Positions 8,308 through 17,330 of a stretch of 64,000 nucleotides of DNA are shown piece after piece. The stretch spans positions 124,001 through 188,000 of the forward strand of contig NZ_MVDE01000001.1 in the NCBI RefSeq assembly GCF_002843385.1, written 5' to 3'. This DNA is from Labilibaculum manganireducens. Its GTDB lineage: Bacteria; Bacteroidota; Bacteroidia; Bacteroidales; Marinifilaceae. The first letter of the stretch is position 1, and each line of letters opens with the position of its first letter. Made by a program: the position numbers and the translations under genes. The notes under the pieces were generated by a model. It did no database searches. It was not told the DNA's origin and saw only the letters and a program-made list of their open reading frames with translations.

Positions 8308-10341
8308 TTACTCAATCACATAAGTTGTTAATTCGGGGCCAACACCCTTTATGGTTAATTTTTTCCATTGTTTTGGCAAACATGGATTTTTTTGTTCTAT
8401 TCCATTCTCTGTAAAATGTAAACCTCCAAATCCGAAAAGAACTGTTTGCAGCATGCCGCCGGCTCCTGTCGCGAAATATGGATTATTACTATAAGCAGAT
8501 TCGGAAAGTGCTCCGAATGGGAGTCGTTTATTAGGCACATAAGCTTTCTTAAAAAGTTCAAAAGCTTTTTCCGGCTCACCCAATCGTGCATACAATACGC
8601 CTAAAACAGAATAAGACATGGCCGGACCTTCCGGAGCAACCTTAGACTCATAGTATTCCAAATCTCTTCTTATTTCTTTAGGTTCGGTAACAATTTCCAA
8701 AGGATAGGCCAATAAGTTAACATCTGCCTGTTTAATAATCTCCCCATTGTATTCCGAATTCTCTTTGGTAACGCCATCCCCGAAATAATGAAACTTTAAA
8801 CCTTTGGCTGCATTAGCCCAACGAGGATTGCTTTCTTTTTTGAGAATTTTTCCCGCCTCATTTGCAAACTGCAAAGTGGTTTTCGCCGATCCGTTGGTAA
8901 AGGCATTATCATTGGCATGATGATAGAATTCATTCGCACCAACTACATTGTTAATGGAATAACTACCATCATGATTCTGAACAGAACGACTTACCCAAAA
9001 ATCAGCAACTTCTTTCAAAACGGGAAATCCTCTTTCCTTCAACCATTCCTTATCTCCTGTAGTTCTGTAATAATTCCAAAAAGCAATAGCAATATCTGCT
9101 GTAATATGATGCTCGAAGGTTCCCGTTAAAGCCCAGGTTGGTGTCGCCTCTTCTCCTGTATCATCCGATTCCCATGGAAACATAGCGCCTGTATAGCCAT
9201 AATTCTGTGCCTTTTTCCTGGCCATTTCCAGTCTGTCAAATCTGTAATTCAGTAAAGATTTTGCAATTTTCTGATTGAAAACCAAAAGAGGTGGGAACAT
9301 CCATAATTCAGTATCCCAAAACACATGTCCGTTATAAGCTTGAGATGATAAACCCATTGGAGCAATGCTCAAATTAGAGTCATCTCTGGCAAAAGAATAC
9401 AAATGATACAATGCCAAACGGATATCCTGCTGAGACTCCGGATCTCCCTCAATTTCAATATCGCCCTTCCACAATTCAGACCAAAGTTCTTTATGACGAT
9501 TAATCACGGCTTGTTTATTTCCCAAAAGTTGAAAAATAACCATTCTCTCCGATTCGCTTTTCGGATCTGTAAAATTCTGCGATGTACAAACCGATCCGCA
9601 CCATGCAAATTTATATTCTTCCTCGTTTTTCAAAGATTTAGAAAAGCCCAGTTCATTAGTAAAAATATCTTTCAAGTTGTGTTTTAAATCGGGTGTTTCT
9701 CCTTCAAATATAAATGCTGCACTGGTTGCCAAATCGTGTTTCCCAAACGGACTCTTTGCTACAGTCTGCAATATTGGCATTCGTGCATCCAAATCTTGTA
9801 AAATCCTAAAATCAGAAGTCACATCTTTATATTCACTTGGACAAATAATTTGTCCATTCACCACTATATTCAATTTCTTTTGCAGAGATTTTATTTTCAC
9901 ATCTACCAATCCGGAATAAGGCATTCCTCTTAATGCGTAAAGTGTAAAAGATATCTCGGCATATTCTTTAAACCGACATGATGTTGTGAAAGTAGCTGAT
10001 TTCATATTCAGCACTTGTTTCCAATTGGAACAATCTGCAAAAGAAAGTGTGTCTTGATCAACAACAATCTGAAGGTTTGCAAAGTTAATTCCCAGCAACA
10101 CTTTACTGACTCCAAATTCAGATTCCTTGTCATAAACATTATTAAGAATGATCGATTTGGTTTTTCCTGGCTCGGCCGAAGGAAGAATTCCTATTCGTCC
10201 ATTTGCAACTGATATTCCTGTATAGTTGGTATAATCATTTGCTTCAATCATCCAAGCTGAATTCTCCTGTGCAAACAAGCAGTTTCCAAAAAATCCAAAA
10301 AGAATAGATAACAGTAACAATTGTGTCCTAACTCGTATCAT
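8308..10341 (-). CDS. GH65 family alpha-glucoside hydrolase, secreted
   Basis: 677 residues with a signal peptide (cleavage after CLFAQ near 25). The GH65 (alpha/alpha)6 core shows GHVFWDTELWMFPPLL near 335, YTGAMFPWESDDTGEEATP near 385 and FEHHITADIAIAFWNYY near 408, whose Glu aligns with the family's catalytic acid. The phosphate-binding GTTxEGIH signature of GH65 phosphorylases is absent; instead the C-terminus reads YFATGAGGMLQTVLFGFGG as in GH65 hydrolases. Export also argues for hydrolysis over phosphorolysis. Known GH65 targets are alpha-linked glucosides such as kojibiose, nigerose or trehalose. With GH97 next door it suits removal of alpha-1,2/1,3-glucose caps. Confidence 0.85.
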   Translation of the reverse strand: MIRVRTQLLLLSILFGFFGNCLFAQENSAWMIEANDYTNYTGISVANGRIGILPSAEPGKTKSIILNNVYDKESEFGVSKVLLGINFANLQIVVDQDTLSFADCSNWKQVLNMKSATFTTSCRFKEYAEISFTLYALRGMPYSGLVDVKIKSLQKKLNIVVNGQIICPSEYKDVTSDFRILQDLDARMPILQTVAKSPFGKHDLATSAAFIFEGETPDLKHNLKDIFTNELGFSKSLKNEEEYKFAWCGSVCTSQNFTDPKSESERMVIFQLLGNKQAVINRHKELWSELWKGDIEIEGDPESQQDIRLALYHLYSFARDDSNLSIAPMGLSSQAYNGHVFWDTELWMFPPLLVFNQKIAKSLLNYRFDRLEMARKKAQNYGYTGAMFPWESDDTGEEATPTWALTGTFEHHITADIAIAFWNYYRTTGDKEWLKERGFPVLKEVADFWVSRSVQNHDGSYSINNVVGANEFYHHANDNAFTNGSAKTTLQFANEAGKILKKESNPRWANAAKGLKFHYFGDGVTKENSEYNGEIIKQADVNLLAYPLEIVTEPKEIRRDLEYYESKVAPEGPAMSYSVLGVLYARLGEPEKAFELFKKAYVPNKRLPFGALSESAYSNNPYFATGAGGMLQTVLFGFGGLHFTENGIEQKNPCLPKQWKKLTIKGVGPELTTYVIE

Positions 10342-10371
10342 ATCACTTGTTTTTAGCTTGATTTATCTTTT

Positions 10372-10495
10372 CATATGATTATAATTTTAAGTTTTTGTCA
10401 TATAGCCTGTCCCGAACTTGTTTCGGGAGAACTTACCATATAATCATCTCCCTGTGTGTAGAAAGCTTTATACATGGACGTTTCACATAAGAAAG
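10372..10495 (-). repeat. Duplicated intergenic element, copy A, upstream of GH65
   Basis: Plus-strand landmarks shared in order with 17221-17326: CATATGATTATAATTTTAA, TTTTG-CATAT, GAACTTACCAT, ATAATCATC-CCCTGTGTGT, CATGGACGTTTCA and ATAA-AAAG. Copy A is longer because it carries an inserted palindrome at 10410-10428. It lies 30 bp upstream of the GH65 start, so it is in the 5' leader or promoter of that gene. It probably acts as an internal promoter, leader or small-RNA target that coordinates two parts of the locus. Confidence 0.75.
10410..10428. repeat. Small palindrome inserted in copy A of the intergenic element
   Basis: TCCCGAA-CTTGT-TTCGGGA, a perfect 7 bp stem with a 5-base loop. It is absent from copy B, where the flanking blocks CATAT and GAACTTACC are nearly adjacent. 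It resembles the short REP-like palindromes scattered between genes in many Bacteroidota. Confidence 0.6.
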
Positions 10496-10521
10496 GCCTA
10501 CAAACTCATGTTTGCAAGCCT
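10492..10521 (-). terminator. Terminator-like hairpin after GH92 (10556-12847)
   Basis: AAGGC and CAAAC arms pair with GTTTG and GCCTT around a TCAT loop, about 35 bp after the GH92 stop on the minus strand. The tail is only weakly U-rich, so partial termination or 3'-end stabilisation is more likely than full stop. Confidence 0.45.
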
Positions 10522-10555
10522 TCCGTTATATTTGATATGCTACTATCATTCTTTC

Positions 10556-12847
10556 TTATTTACTCATAGAATATGGAAAACTTTCTTTAGTAGTTCCTCT
10601 CTCCTTATTTGGTTCTGCCGACATATTAAATTCAAGATTTCCCCCGTTTAAAATATCCTTGTGTTTAATGAAATTAGCTCCATAAGACTTACCGTTTAAC
10701 TTGATATCATCCACAAAAACATGATCTGATGAATTGTTAGTACCTGAAATTGTAAAGGTTTTTCCATTTTCAAGGCTCAAAGTAATTTTATCGAAAAGCG
10801 GAGCACCAAAAACATACTCATCGGTTCCGGGACACACGGGATAAAAGCCCATTGAACTGAATACATACCAGGCAGAAGTTTGTCCGTTATCCTCATCCCC
10901 ACAATAACCGTCGGCCTGCGGAGTGTAGAGCTTATCCATAACCTCACGAACTCTTGCCTGCGCTTTCCATGGCTGGCCTGCAAAATTGTACAAGTAGATC
11001 ATGTGTTGAATCGGCTGATTTCCATGTGCATAATTCCCCATATTTGCAATCTGCATTTCACGAATCTCGTGAATTACTCCACCATAATATGAATCATCAA
11101 ATTTAGGAGGCATCTCAAAAACACCATCCAAAGTAGAAATGAACTTTTCCTTTCCTCCCATCAAATCAATTAAGCCATTCACATCCTGAAATACCGACCA
11201 AGTGTAATGCAAGCTGTTTCCTTCAGTAAAGGCATCACCCCATTTTAACGGGTTAAAAGGAGACTGAAAAGTTCCATCTTCATTCTTCCCACGCATTAAG
11301 CCAGATTCCTTATCGAATACATTCTTATAATTCTGAGCTCTTTTGGCAAACAAATCAATTTCCTCTTGTGGACGACCCAATTCTTTAGCAAGCTTCCAAA
11401 CACAGAAATCATCGTAAGCATACTCTAATGTTCTGGCTGCATTCTCATTAATATTCACATCGTAAGGAACATAACCCAACTCGTTGTAATAATCTGCACC
11501 ATAACGTCCAACGGATGTTATCTCTTCATTGTATCCTTTCGTATTTTTAAGAATTGCTTCATACAATGTTTCAATATCATATCCGCGAATTCCTTTTAGG
11601 TAAGAATCTGCTATTAAAGAAGCCGAATTCGAACCAATCATGCATCCTCTGTGACCAGGACTCGCCCACTCGGGCAACCAGCCACTCTCTTTGTAAGTGT
11701 TGGCTAATCCTTCCATAATCTGAGCGTTAATATCAGGATACATTAGTGTGAAAAATGGAAAGACTGCCCGGAATGTATCCCAAAAGCCATTATCTGTAAA
11801 CATATAGCCGGGCAGTACCTTACCATTGTAAGGGCTGTAATGGATTACTTCATTATTATCGTTAATTTCATGAAACTTGCGGGGGAATAACAGTACCCTG
11901 TACAAGCAGGAATAAAATGTCTTTAATTGATCATCGGTTCCACCTTCCACTTTAATTCGGGAAAGCTCCTTTTCCCATGCCGATTCAGCATCGGTTAATA
12001 CCTTATCAAAATTTTTCGTTCCAATTTCCCGGTCCAAATTCAATTGTGCCTGTTCCGGACTTACAAAAGATGAAGCTACCTTTACATGAACGACTTCCCC
12101 TTTTTGAGTTTTAAATCCAATAACAGCACCAACATGCTCTCCGCTTGCTTTCAGTGAATTTTCAGTTAACTGATCTCCATTCCAAGTATGTGTTACCTCA
12201 AATTCTTTATCGAATTCGGCAACAAAATAGTTGTGGAAGTTATCAGGAACACCACCGCTGTTATTTCTGCAGTAACCAATTATTTTTCTTTCCTTCGGAA
12301 GAATTGTCACTTCAGATCCTTTAAAAAATCCGTCCAACAAAATATAAGAAGACTCATTTTCCGGAAACGTAAAACGAAAAACAGCCGCTCGTTCTGTAGG
12401 TGTTATTTCTGCGGTGACATCATAATCAGCCAGATAAACTTTATAGTAGTTTGGTTTCGAAACTTCAGCTTTATGTGAAAACCAAGATGCTCTTTCATCC
12501 TCTTTAAATTTTAAATCACCGGTAACAGCCATTAATGAAAATGCAGCGTAGTCGTTTATCCACGGACTTGGTTGATGGGTTTGTTTTATTCCTCTGATTT
12601 TTTTGGCATCATAGGCATAACACCAGCCATTTCCCATTTCACCGGTTTGTGGTGTCCAAAAATTCATTCCCCACGGCAATGCAACAGCCGGATATGTATT
12701 TCCATTTGACAAAGAATAGTCGGAATCGGTTCCCATTAATGGATTTACAAAATCAACAAGGTTTTTTTCAGTATTCATTACTTTCTCACCTCCACAGGCT
12801 GATAAAACAGTAACAAATAACAATAATAATACGTTTGCTTTCTTCAT
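10556..12847 (-). CDS. GH92 alpha-mannosidase, lipoprotein (second of three)
   Basis: 763 residues from the ATG at 12847, chosen because it gives a lipoprotein signal (MKKANVLLLLFVTVLSAC, lipobox LSAC) and clears the upstream gene by 7 bp; the longer frame to 12928 would overlap it. The GH92 opening FVNPLMGTDSDYSLSNGNTY is present. Catalytic regions are TEGNSLHYTW near residue 542 and GDEDNGQTSAWYVFSSMG near 651. Near 610 it has AHGNQPIQHMIYLYN: Gln replaces the Glu of the His-Glu pair that reads the alpha-1,2 linkage in characterised enzymes. It may therefore cut alpha-1,3, alpha-1,6 or another linkage. Confidence 0.93.
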   Translation of the reverse strand: MKKANVLLLLFVTVLSACGGEKVMNTEKNLVDFVNPLMGTDSDYSLSNGNTYPAVALPWGMNFWTPQTGEMGNGWCYAYDAKKIRGIKQTHQPSPWINDYAAFSLMAVTGDLKFKEDERASWFSHKAEVSKPNYYKVYLADYDVTAEITPTERAAVFRFTFPENESSYILLDGFFKGSEVTILPKERKIIGYCRNNSGGVPDNFHNYFVAEFDKEFEVTHTWNGDQLTENSLKASGEHVGAVIGFKTQKGEVVHVKVASSFVSPEQAQLNLDREIGTKNFDKVLTDAESAWEKELSRIKVEGGTDDQLKTFYSCLYRVLLFPRKFHEINDNNEVIHYSPYNGKVLPGYMFTDNGFWDTFRAVFPFFTLMYPDINAQIMEGLANTYKESGWLPEWASPGHRGCMIGSNSASLIADSYLKGIRGYDIETLYEAILKNTKGYNEEITSVGRYGADYYNELGYVPYDVNINENAARTLEYAYDDFCVWKLAKELGRPQEEIDLFAKRAQNYKNVFDKESGLMRGKNEDGTFQSPFNPLKWGDAFTEGNSLHYTWSVFQDVNGLIDLMGGKEKFISTLDGVFEMPPKFDDSYYGGVIHEIREMQIANMGNYAHGNQPIQHMIYLYNFAGQPWKAQARVREVMDKLYTPQADGYCGDEDNGQTSAWYVFSSMGFYPVCPGTDEYVFGAPLFDKITLSLENGKTFTISGTNNSSDHVFVDDIKLNGKSYGANFIKHKDILNGGNLEFNMSAEPNKERGTTKESFPYSMSK

Positions 12848-12854
12848 CTTAGTA

Positions 12855-15134
12855 CTAGTAAACAATTGATTTAGGTCGATCTTGAATTGATTTTCCAAAA
12901 TTTGGATTTGGTGTAGCTCCCATCTCAAGTGTCAGCACTCCACCGTTTAAAATATCTTTGTGTGTGATAAAAGATTTTGTATACTCCAATCCGTTTAAGG
13001 TCGCAGACTGAATGTAAATATTTTTATCACTGTTGTTGTTTGCTTTGATGGTAAACTTCTTATTTGCAGGAAGATTAATACTTGCTTCATCGAACAAAGG
13101 ACTACCGAAAACATAGGCACCATTGCTTGGATTAACAGGATAGAATCCCATGGAAGACATTACATACCAGGCAGACATCTGTCCACAATCTTCATTCCCG
13201 CATAAACCATCTGGTTGATCGGTATACAATTCATTCATGATGTAACGAACCTTATCGGCCGTTTTAAACTGCTCGCCGGCATATGCATACAAATAGGTGA
13301 TGTGATGACTTGGCTCGTTTCCATGTGCATACTGACCAATTAAGCCTGAAATATCAGAGGAAGCTCCTTCTTCCAATTCGGAAGAAATCGAGAAAAGACT
13401 GTCCAACTTATTCAAAAATGGTTTTTCACCACCTAAAAGAGAAATTAATCCTTCCGGATCTTGTGGAACCAACCATAGATACTGCCATGCGTTGCCTTCA
13501 CAATAATCATTTACACGATGCTGTGCTGAGTAAGGATTAAAAGGTGTTCTCCAGGAACCATCTTTCATTTTTCCTTTCATAAACCGATCTTTCGGATCGA
13601 AATATTTAGTATATGCTTTAGCTCTGTCCGCAAAATATTTTACATCATCTGTTTTCCCCAATTTTTCAGCCAGTTTGCTGATTGCCCAATCACTAATCGC
13701 ATATTCCATAGCACTTGCCACAGATTCATGCATCATATCACACGGAATGAAACCGTATTCCTGTAACTCTTTAACTCCTGGTTCAAAATCGCCCATAGCC
13801 GTTGCCTTAACAGCTTCGTAAGCTAATTCATAATCTATCCCTTCAAATCCTTTTAAACAAGCATCTACAACAACAGGAACAGCACTGTATCCAACCATTG
13901 TGTTGGTTTCGTTTCCTCTTAAATGCCAAACCGGTAATTTCCCTTGCTGCTGGTAAATTGTCAGCATTGAATTAATCATATCCGGAACGCGTTCCTGTTG
14001 TGTCAAAGTATATAAAGGATGTGCTGTACGGTAGGTATCCCATAAAGAAAATAAGGTGTAATTTGTAAAATCTGCATTTTGGTATACTTTTTTATCAACT
14101 CCTCGGTAATCGCCATTAGAATCATTAAATAAATTAGGCGCTATAAGTGTGTGATACATTGCAGTGTAGAAAACCTTTTTCTTTGTTAGGTCTTTCGTTT
14201 TGATTTCAATTTTAGCCAGTTCCTTATTCCATTTTGCTTGATTTTCAGTAAGGATTTTAGAAAAATTCCATGATTTCATTTCAGCTTGAATATTTGCCAA
14301 AGCATTTTCCATACTTACTGGCGACATTCCAAACTTAACTTGTATCTCTTCAGAAATTTCTGTCTCAAATTCCAGACAAGCCTTTACTGCAAGTCCTTTT
14401 GCGGCATCTCCTTCGACTAATTTATCGCCATTATAAACTGCAATATCTTTAACCGGCTTAGAGAGTACCATTGCAAAATATTCTCTTTGATCTTCAGCCC
14501 ATCCAGTTGAAAAACGATAGCCGGCTACAATTGTATCGTTTACTTTATGAAAAAATGTCTCGGTAGCGTTATCACCGTTTCCCTCCTGCAAATCAAGAAT
14601 TATTTTTGACTGATCTGATTTTGGGAATGTTATTTTATGAAGAGCCACACGTTCACTTGTGGTCATTTCAATATCTACATTATAAGTATCCAAATGTACT
14701 TTATAGTAGCCAGGCTCAACCTTCTCAGTTTTATGATCGTAGTAGGAAGCGTAACCTTCCTCAGGATTTTCCTGTGAACCTGGATTCATTTTCACATCTC
14801 CAACAGCAGGCATAATTAAAAAATCGCCTAAATCGGTACAACCAGTTCCACTCAAATGCAAATGAGAAAAACCTTTGACGATGCTATCTGAATAATGATA
14901 CGATGAACACCAATCCCAGCCTTTATGGAAATTGCTAGGGCCAGCCTGAATGGCACCAAAAGGCACACTTGCTCCAACAAAAACATGTCCATGTCCCGCC
15001 GATCCAATTAAAGGATCAACAAACTGAATGTAGTTGCCTTCGGTATCTTTTTGCTCTCGGTTACTACAGGAAAATAAAGTAGTAATTGCCAGAGATAGTA
15101 AAATTAATGATTTAATAGAATTTTGGTATAGCAT
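12855..15134 (-). CDS. GH92 alpha-1,2-mannosidase, lipoprotein (third of three)
   Basis: 759 residues from the ATG at 15134, which gives a lipoprotein signal (SLILLSLAITTLFSC, lipobox LFSC); the upstream in-frame start adds 17 polar residues. The opening IQFVDPLIGSAGHGHVFVGA is typical of GH92. EGNAWQYLWLVPQD near 548 carries the catalytic acid Glu; GNEDCGQMSAWYVMSSMG near 648 holds the base/calcium region. AHGNEPSHHITYLYAYAG near 608 has the His/Glu signature of alpha-1,2-specific members such as BT3990. It is the first hydrolase after the SusCD-LamG unit, fitting removal of terminal alpha-1,2 mannose first. Confidence 0.94.
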   Translation of the reverse strand: MLYQNSIKSLILLSLAITTLFSCSNREQKDTEGNYIQFVDPLIGSAGHGHVFVGASVPFGAIQAGPSNFHKGWDWCSSYHYSDSIVKGFSHLHLSGTGCTDLGDFLIMPAVGDVKMNPGSQENPEEGYASYYDHKTEKVEPGYYKVHLDTYNVDIEMTTSERVALHKITFPKSDQSKIILDLQEGNGDNATETFFHKVNDTIVAGYRFSTGWAEDQREYFAMVLSKPVKDIAVYNGDKLVEGDAAKGLAVKACLEFETEISEEIQVKFGMSPVSMENALANIQAEMKSWNFSKILTENQAKWNKELAKIEIKTKDLTKKKVFYTAMYHTLIAPNLFNDSNGDYRGVDKKVYQNADFTNYTLFSLWDTYRTAHPLYTLTQQERVPDMINSMLTIYQQQGKLPVWHLRGNETNTMVGYSAVPVVVDACLKGFEGIDYELAYEAVKATAMGDFEPGVKELQEYGFIPCDMMHESVASAMEYAISDWAISKLAEKLGKTDDVKYFADRAKAYTKYFDPKDRFMKGKMKDGSWRTPFNPYSAQHRVNDYCEGNAWQYLWLVPQDPEGLISLLGGEKPFLNKLDSLFSISSELEEGASSDISGLIGQYAHGNEPSHHITYLYAYAGEQFKTADKVRYIMNELYTDQPDGLCGNEDCGQMSAWYVMSSMGFYPVNPSNGAYVFGSPLFDEASINLPANKKFTIKANNNSDKNIYIQSATLNGLEYTKSFITHKDILNGGVLTLEMGATPNPNFGKSIQDRPKSIVY

Positions 15135-15316
15135 CTGGTTTTTGTTCTTAAGTTTTATAATCTGCTGATATATGTTGTAGCTCAAAGCTATTTAATCTTC
15201 AATTTTAGTACACCTTTTTTCGAAAAGGCTGGAAAAAAATCCTTCCTTTATATGCAGGCGGAAGCAAACCTCTTTACTTTAATATGGTTTCCCTTAAAAA
15301 AAACAAAAATTGGAAA

Positions 15317-15342
15317 TAGGAGCTGTCAAGCGACAGCTCCTA
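15317..15342 (-). terminator. Intrinsic terminator after the LamG lipoprotein gene
   Basis: Perfect 11 bp stem TAGGAGCTGTC/GACAGCTCCTA with loop AAGC (plus strand), 19 bp beyond the LamG stop. On the minus strand it is followed by a T-rich run broken by a few other bases. It sits inside the locus, between the SusC-SusD-LamG genes and the hydrolases, so it probably lowers expression of the distal genes. Confidence 0.75.
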
Positions 15343-15360
15343 AATTATTTAATCAAACTA

Positions 15361-17223
15361 TTAATCTTCAATTACATTCCAAGAGATTCCTCTCATGTCA
15401 CCTTGATAGTTTCCAGTTTTATCAGCGAACTTAACGCCACGAACCCTATTCAATGGGAAGTAAACATTTAATCCAGTTTCAGTGCCATCGATATCAGCAT
15501 CCAAATCAGCAACATCACGAGCAACGTCCCATAAACGAAAATCTTTCATATAACCATCCATTTTACCCCAGCCGTTACCAAGCCACATTTCACCCCAACC
15601 AGATACATTTGGAGCACCTATATCTTCCTGAACACCTTTCGCAACACCATCAACATATAATGTTGTTGTTAAGGCTGTATTGTCATGAACAATAGCAACA
15701 TGTTGCCATACATCTTTCTGCATTGTCAATGCTTCTGCTTTTGGGCCTTGCCATCCACTTCCAGCGTCAGTAAAGTTCCATAATCCTCCAGCTCCTAATA
15801 CATTCTCTTCAGATAATTCAGTATATCCATCAACCCAAACTCCGTAAGTTCCATTATTAAAGAATTCTCCATTGCCATATCCAAACAAAGATTTAACTTT
15901 AACATTGAATTCTACAGTATAATCACCTTGTGGTGTATAGTTTGGTGTAATTCTTAAACCAACTGCAGCAGGATTATCATGATCAATAAAAATACCGTCA
16001 GTTTCAGCAACTAGCATTTTATTAATCAAAGCAATTTTACCCGTTAATGATGTTGCCAATTCATCCAACTTGGCTTGACGTCCTTCATTTTCCAAAGCAT
16101 CATTTGCATCTACAATCAGTCCATCAATGTATTCAATCGTTCCAATTGGATAATCACCATCTTGCTCGCCTTCAACAACTGTTGCTTTAAAATCTGATAT
16201 TTCTTTAATCGCATTCGTTAGGTTCGCTTTATCTAAAACGATAACCGGAGGAGCAGATACCCATTCTACTTTTCCTTTAATAGCAGCAGTATAGTTTCCT
16301 GTAACATCCTTAAATGAATCACCTAAATTTGCACTCAAAGGAAAGAACATTTCAAGATTTGCTTCAGTTCCATCCAATGCCGCAGTTTTGTTATCAGCAA
16401 TTTCAGAAGCTGTACGAGCGCCTTTCCAAACTCTAACATCTTTCACGATACCATTGATAGCACGACTGGTCCAAGTTGGTCCATTACCTATAAAAAAACT
16501 TTTGTCAGCTCCCGGCAAATAAGTTTGTGTTTGTGATAATACCTCAACACCATTTACGTATAATTTCTGGCTGGTAATTTCGTTTACCAATGCGATTTGC
16601 ATCCATTCGCCGGATTTCATTACGCCAGCTTCAGTTTTAACTTCTTTCCAACCATCAGCAGTACCCACGTTAAGATGGATAACACCATCGCTGAAATAAC
16701 GAATTACGAAACCACTATCGGGACCATCCTGCTCGGTTGCAAAAATATTGTTTGAATAATCTAATACAGCTAAGTCAACCACATAAATCTGAGTCTCAAT
16801 AGTAAAACTTTCAGCAAAAACAGATTTGATATTATCTGAAATTTGAATCCCTGTTCCATCTTCCTGTTGAATCCAAGGCATTGCTAACGCAACCGTATTT
16901 GCCTTAAAAATATCAATGTAACGCTGCAATTTCACCGCAGCATCAGCAATATCTTCCTGTTTATCAGAATTTTCGATACGCCAATAAGCCCAATCAACCA
17001 CTTCCTGAAGTTCTTTTTTTGCCCCTGGTTTAAAATCGCCGGCATTAATTCCTTCAACACTGGTTGCAATTAAGCCTTCTGCTTCTGTAATCAAAGCATC
17101 AAGAGAGCCCGTCTCAAAATTACCTGCACTTTTATTGTCATCATCACATGCTGCGAAGGTGAAAACCATCAAAAAAGCAGCCAGATAAGACAACATTTTT
17201 ATATTAAATTTTATTGCTTTCAT
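15361..17223 (-). CDS. Surface lipoprotein with two helical-LamG modules
   Basis: 620 residues. The signal ends in FTFAAC (lipobox) near residue 26, followed by an acidic stretch (DDDN) typical of surface export in Bacteroidota. It has two repeats of the same layout: a helical FIVAR/DUF4972-like segment (about 42-115, then 335-405, sharing a G-D-(F/Y)-(K/P) core) followed by a LamG/concanavalin-like jelly roll (about 135-320 and 415-615; W-K-(G)-A-R-T and W-D-V-A-R-D near the domain ends). By position after SusD it takes the place of SusE/F-type surface glycan-binding proteins. No catalytic residues are recognisable. Binding of mannan or N-glycan is inferred. Confidence 0.8.
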   Translation of the reverse strand: MKAIKFNIKMLSYLAAFLMVFTFAACDDDNKSAGNFETGSLDALITEAEGLIATSVEGINAGDFKPGAKKELQEVVDWAYWRIENSDKQEDIADAAVKLQRYIDIFKANTVALAMPWIQQEDGTGIQISDNIKSVFAESFTIETQIYVVDLAVLDYSNNIFATEQDGPDSGFVIRYFSDGVIHLNVGTADGWKEVKTEAGVMKSGEWMQIALVNEITSQKLYVNGVEVLSQTQTYLPGADKSFFIGNGPTWTSRAINGIVKDVRVWKGARTASEIADNKTAALDGTEANLEMFFPLSANLGDSFKDVTGNYTAAIKGKVEWVSAPPVIVLDKANLTNAIKEISDFKATVVEGEQDGDYPIGTIEYIDGLIVDANDALENEGRQAKLDELATSLTGKIALINKMLVAETDGIFIDHDNPAAVGLRITPNYTPQGDYTVEFNVKVKSLFGYGNGEFFNNGTYGVWVDGYTELSEENVLGAGGLWNFTDAGSGWQGPKAEALTMQKDVWQHVAIVHDNTALTTTLYVDGVAKGVQEDIGAPNVSGWGEMWLGNGWGKMDGYMKDFRLWDVARDVADLDADIDGTETGLNVYFPLNRVRGVKFADKTGNYQGDMRGISWNVIED

Positions 17224-17326
17224 ATGATTATAATTTTAAACTTTTGCCATATGGAACTTACCATGCTGAAATAATCATCCCCCTGTGTGTCAAAATATCC
17301 TTGTCATGGACGTTTCATATAACAAA
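17221..17326 (-). repeat. Duplicated intergenic element, copy B, upstream of the LamG gene
   Basis: About 106 bp that align collinearly with 10372-10495 apart from the palindrome present only there. The CATATG edge includes the LamG start codon complement, so this copy abuts the gene. Best conserved blocks (plus strand): CATATGATTATAATTTTAA, GAACTTACCAT, CCCTGTGTGT and CATGGACGTTTCA. No perfect TAnnTTTG box is inside it; one near-match (TA-3-TTTG) lies just beyond its distal end. Confidence 0.75.
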
Positions 17327-17330
17327 GTTT

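Noticed and set aside
12847-12928. Frameshift or overlap between the two GH92 genes
   Set aside because: The overlap disappears when the downstream gene starts at 12847, which gives a proper lipoprotein signal.
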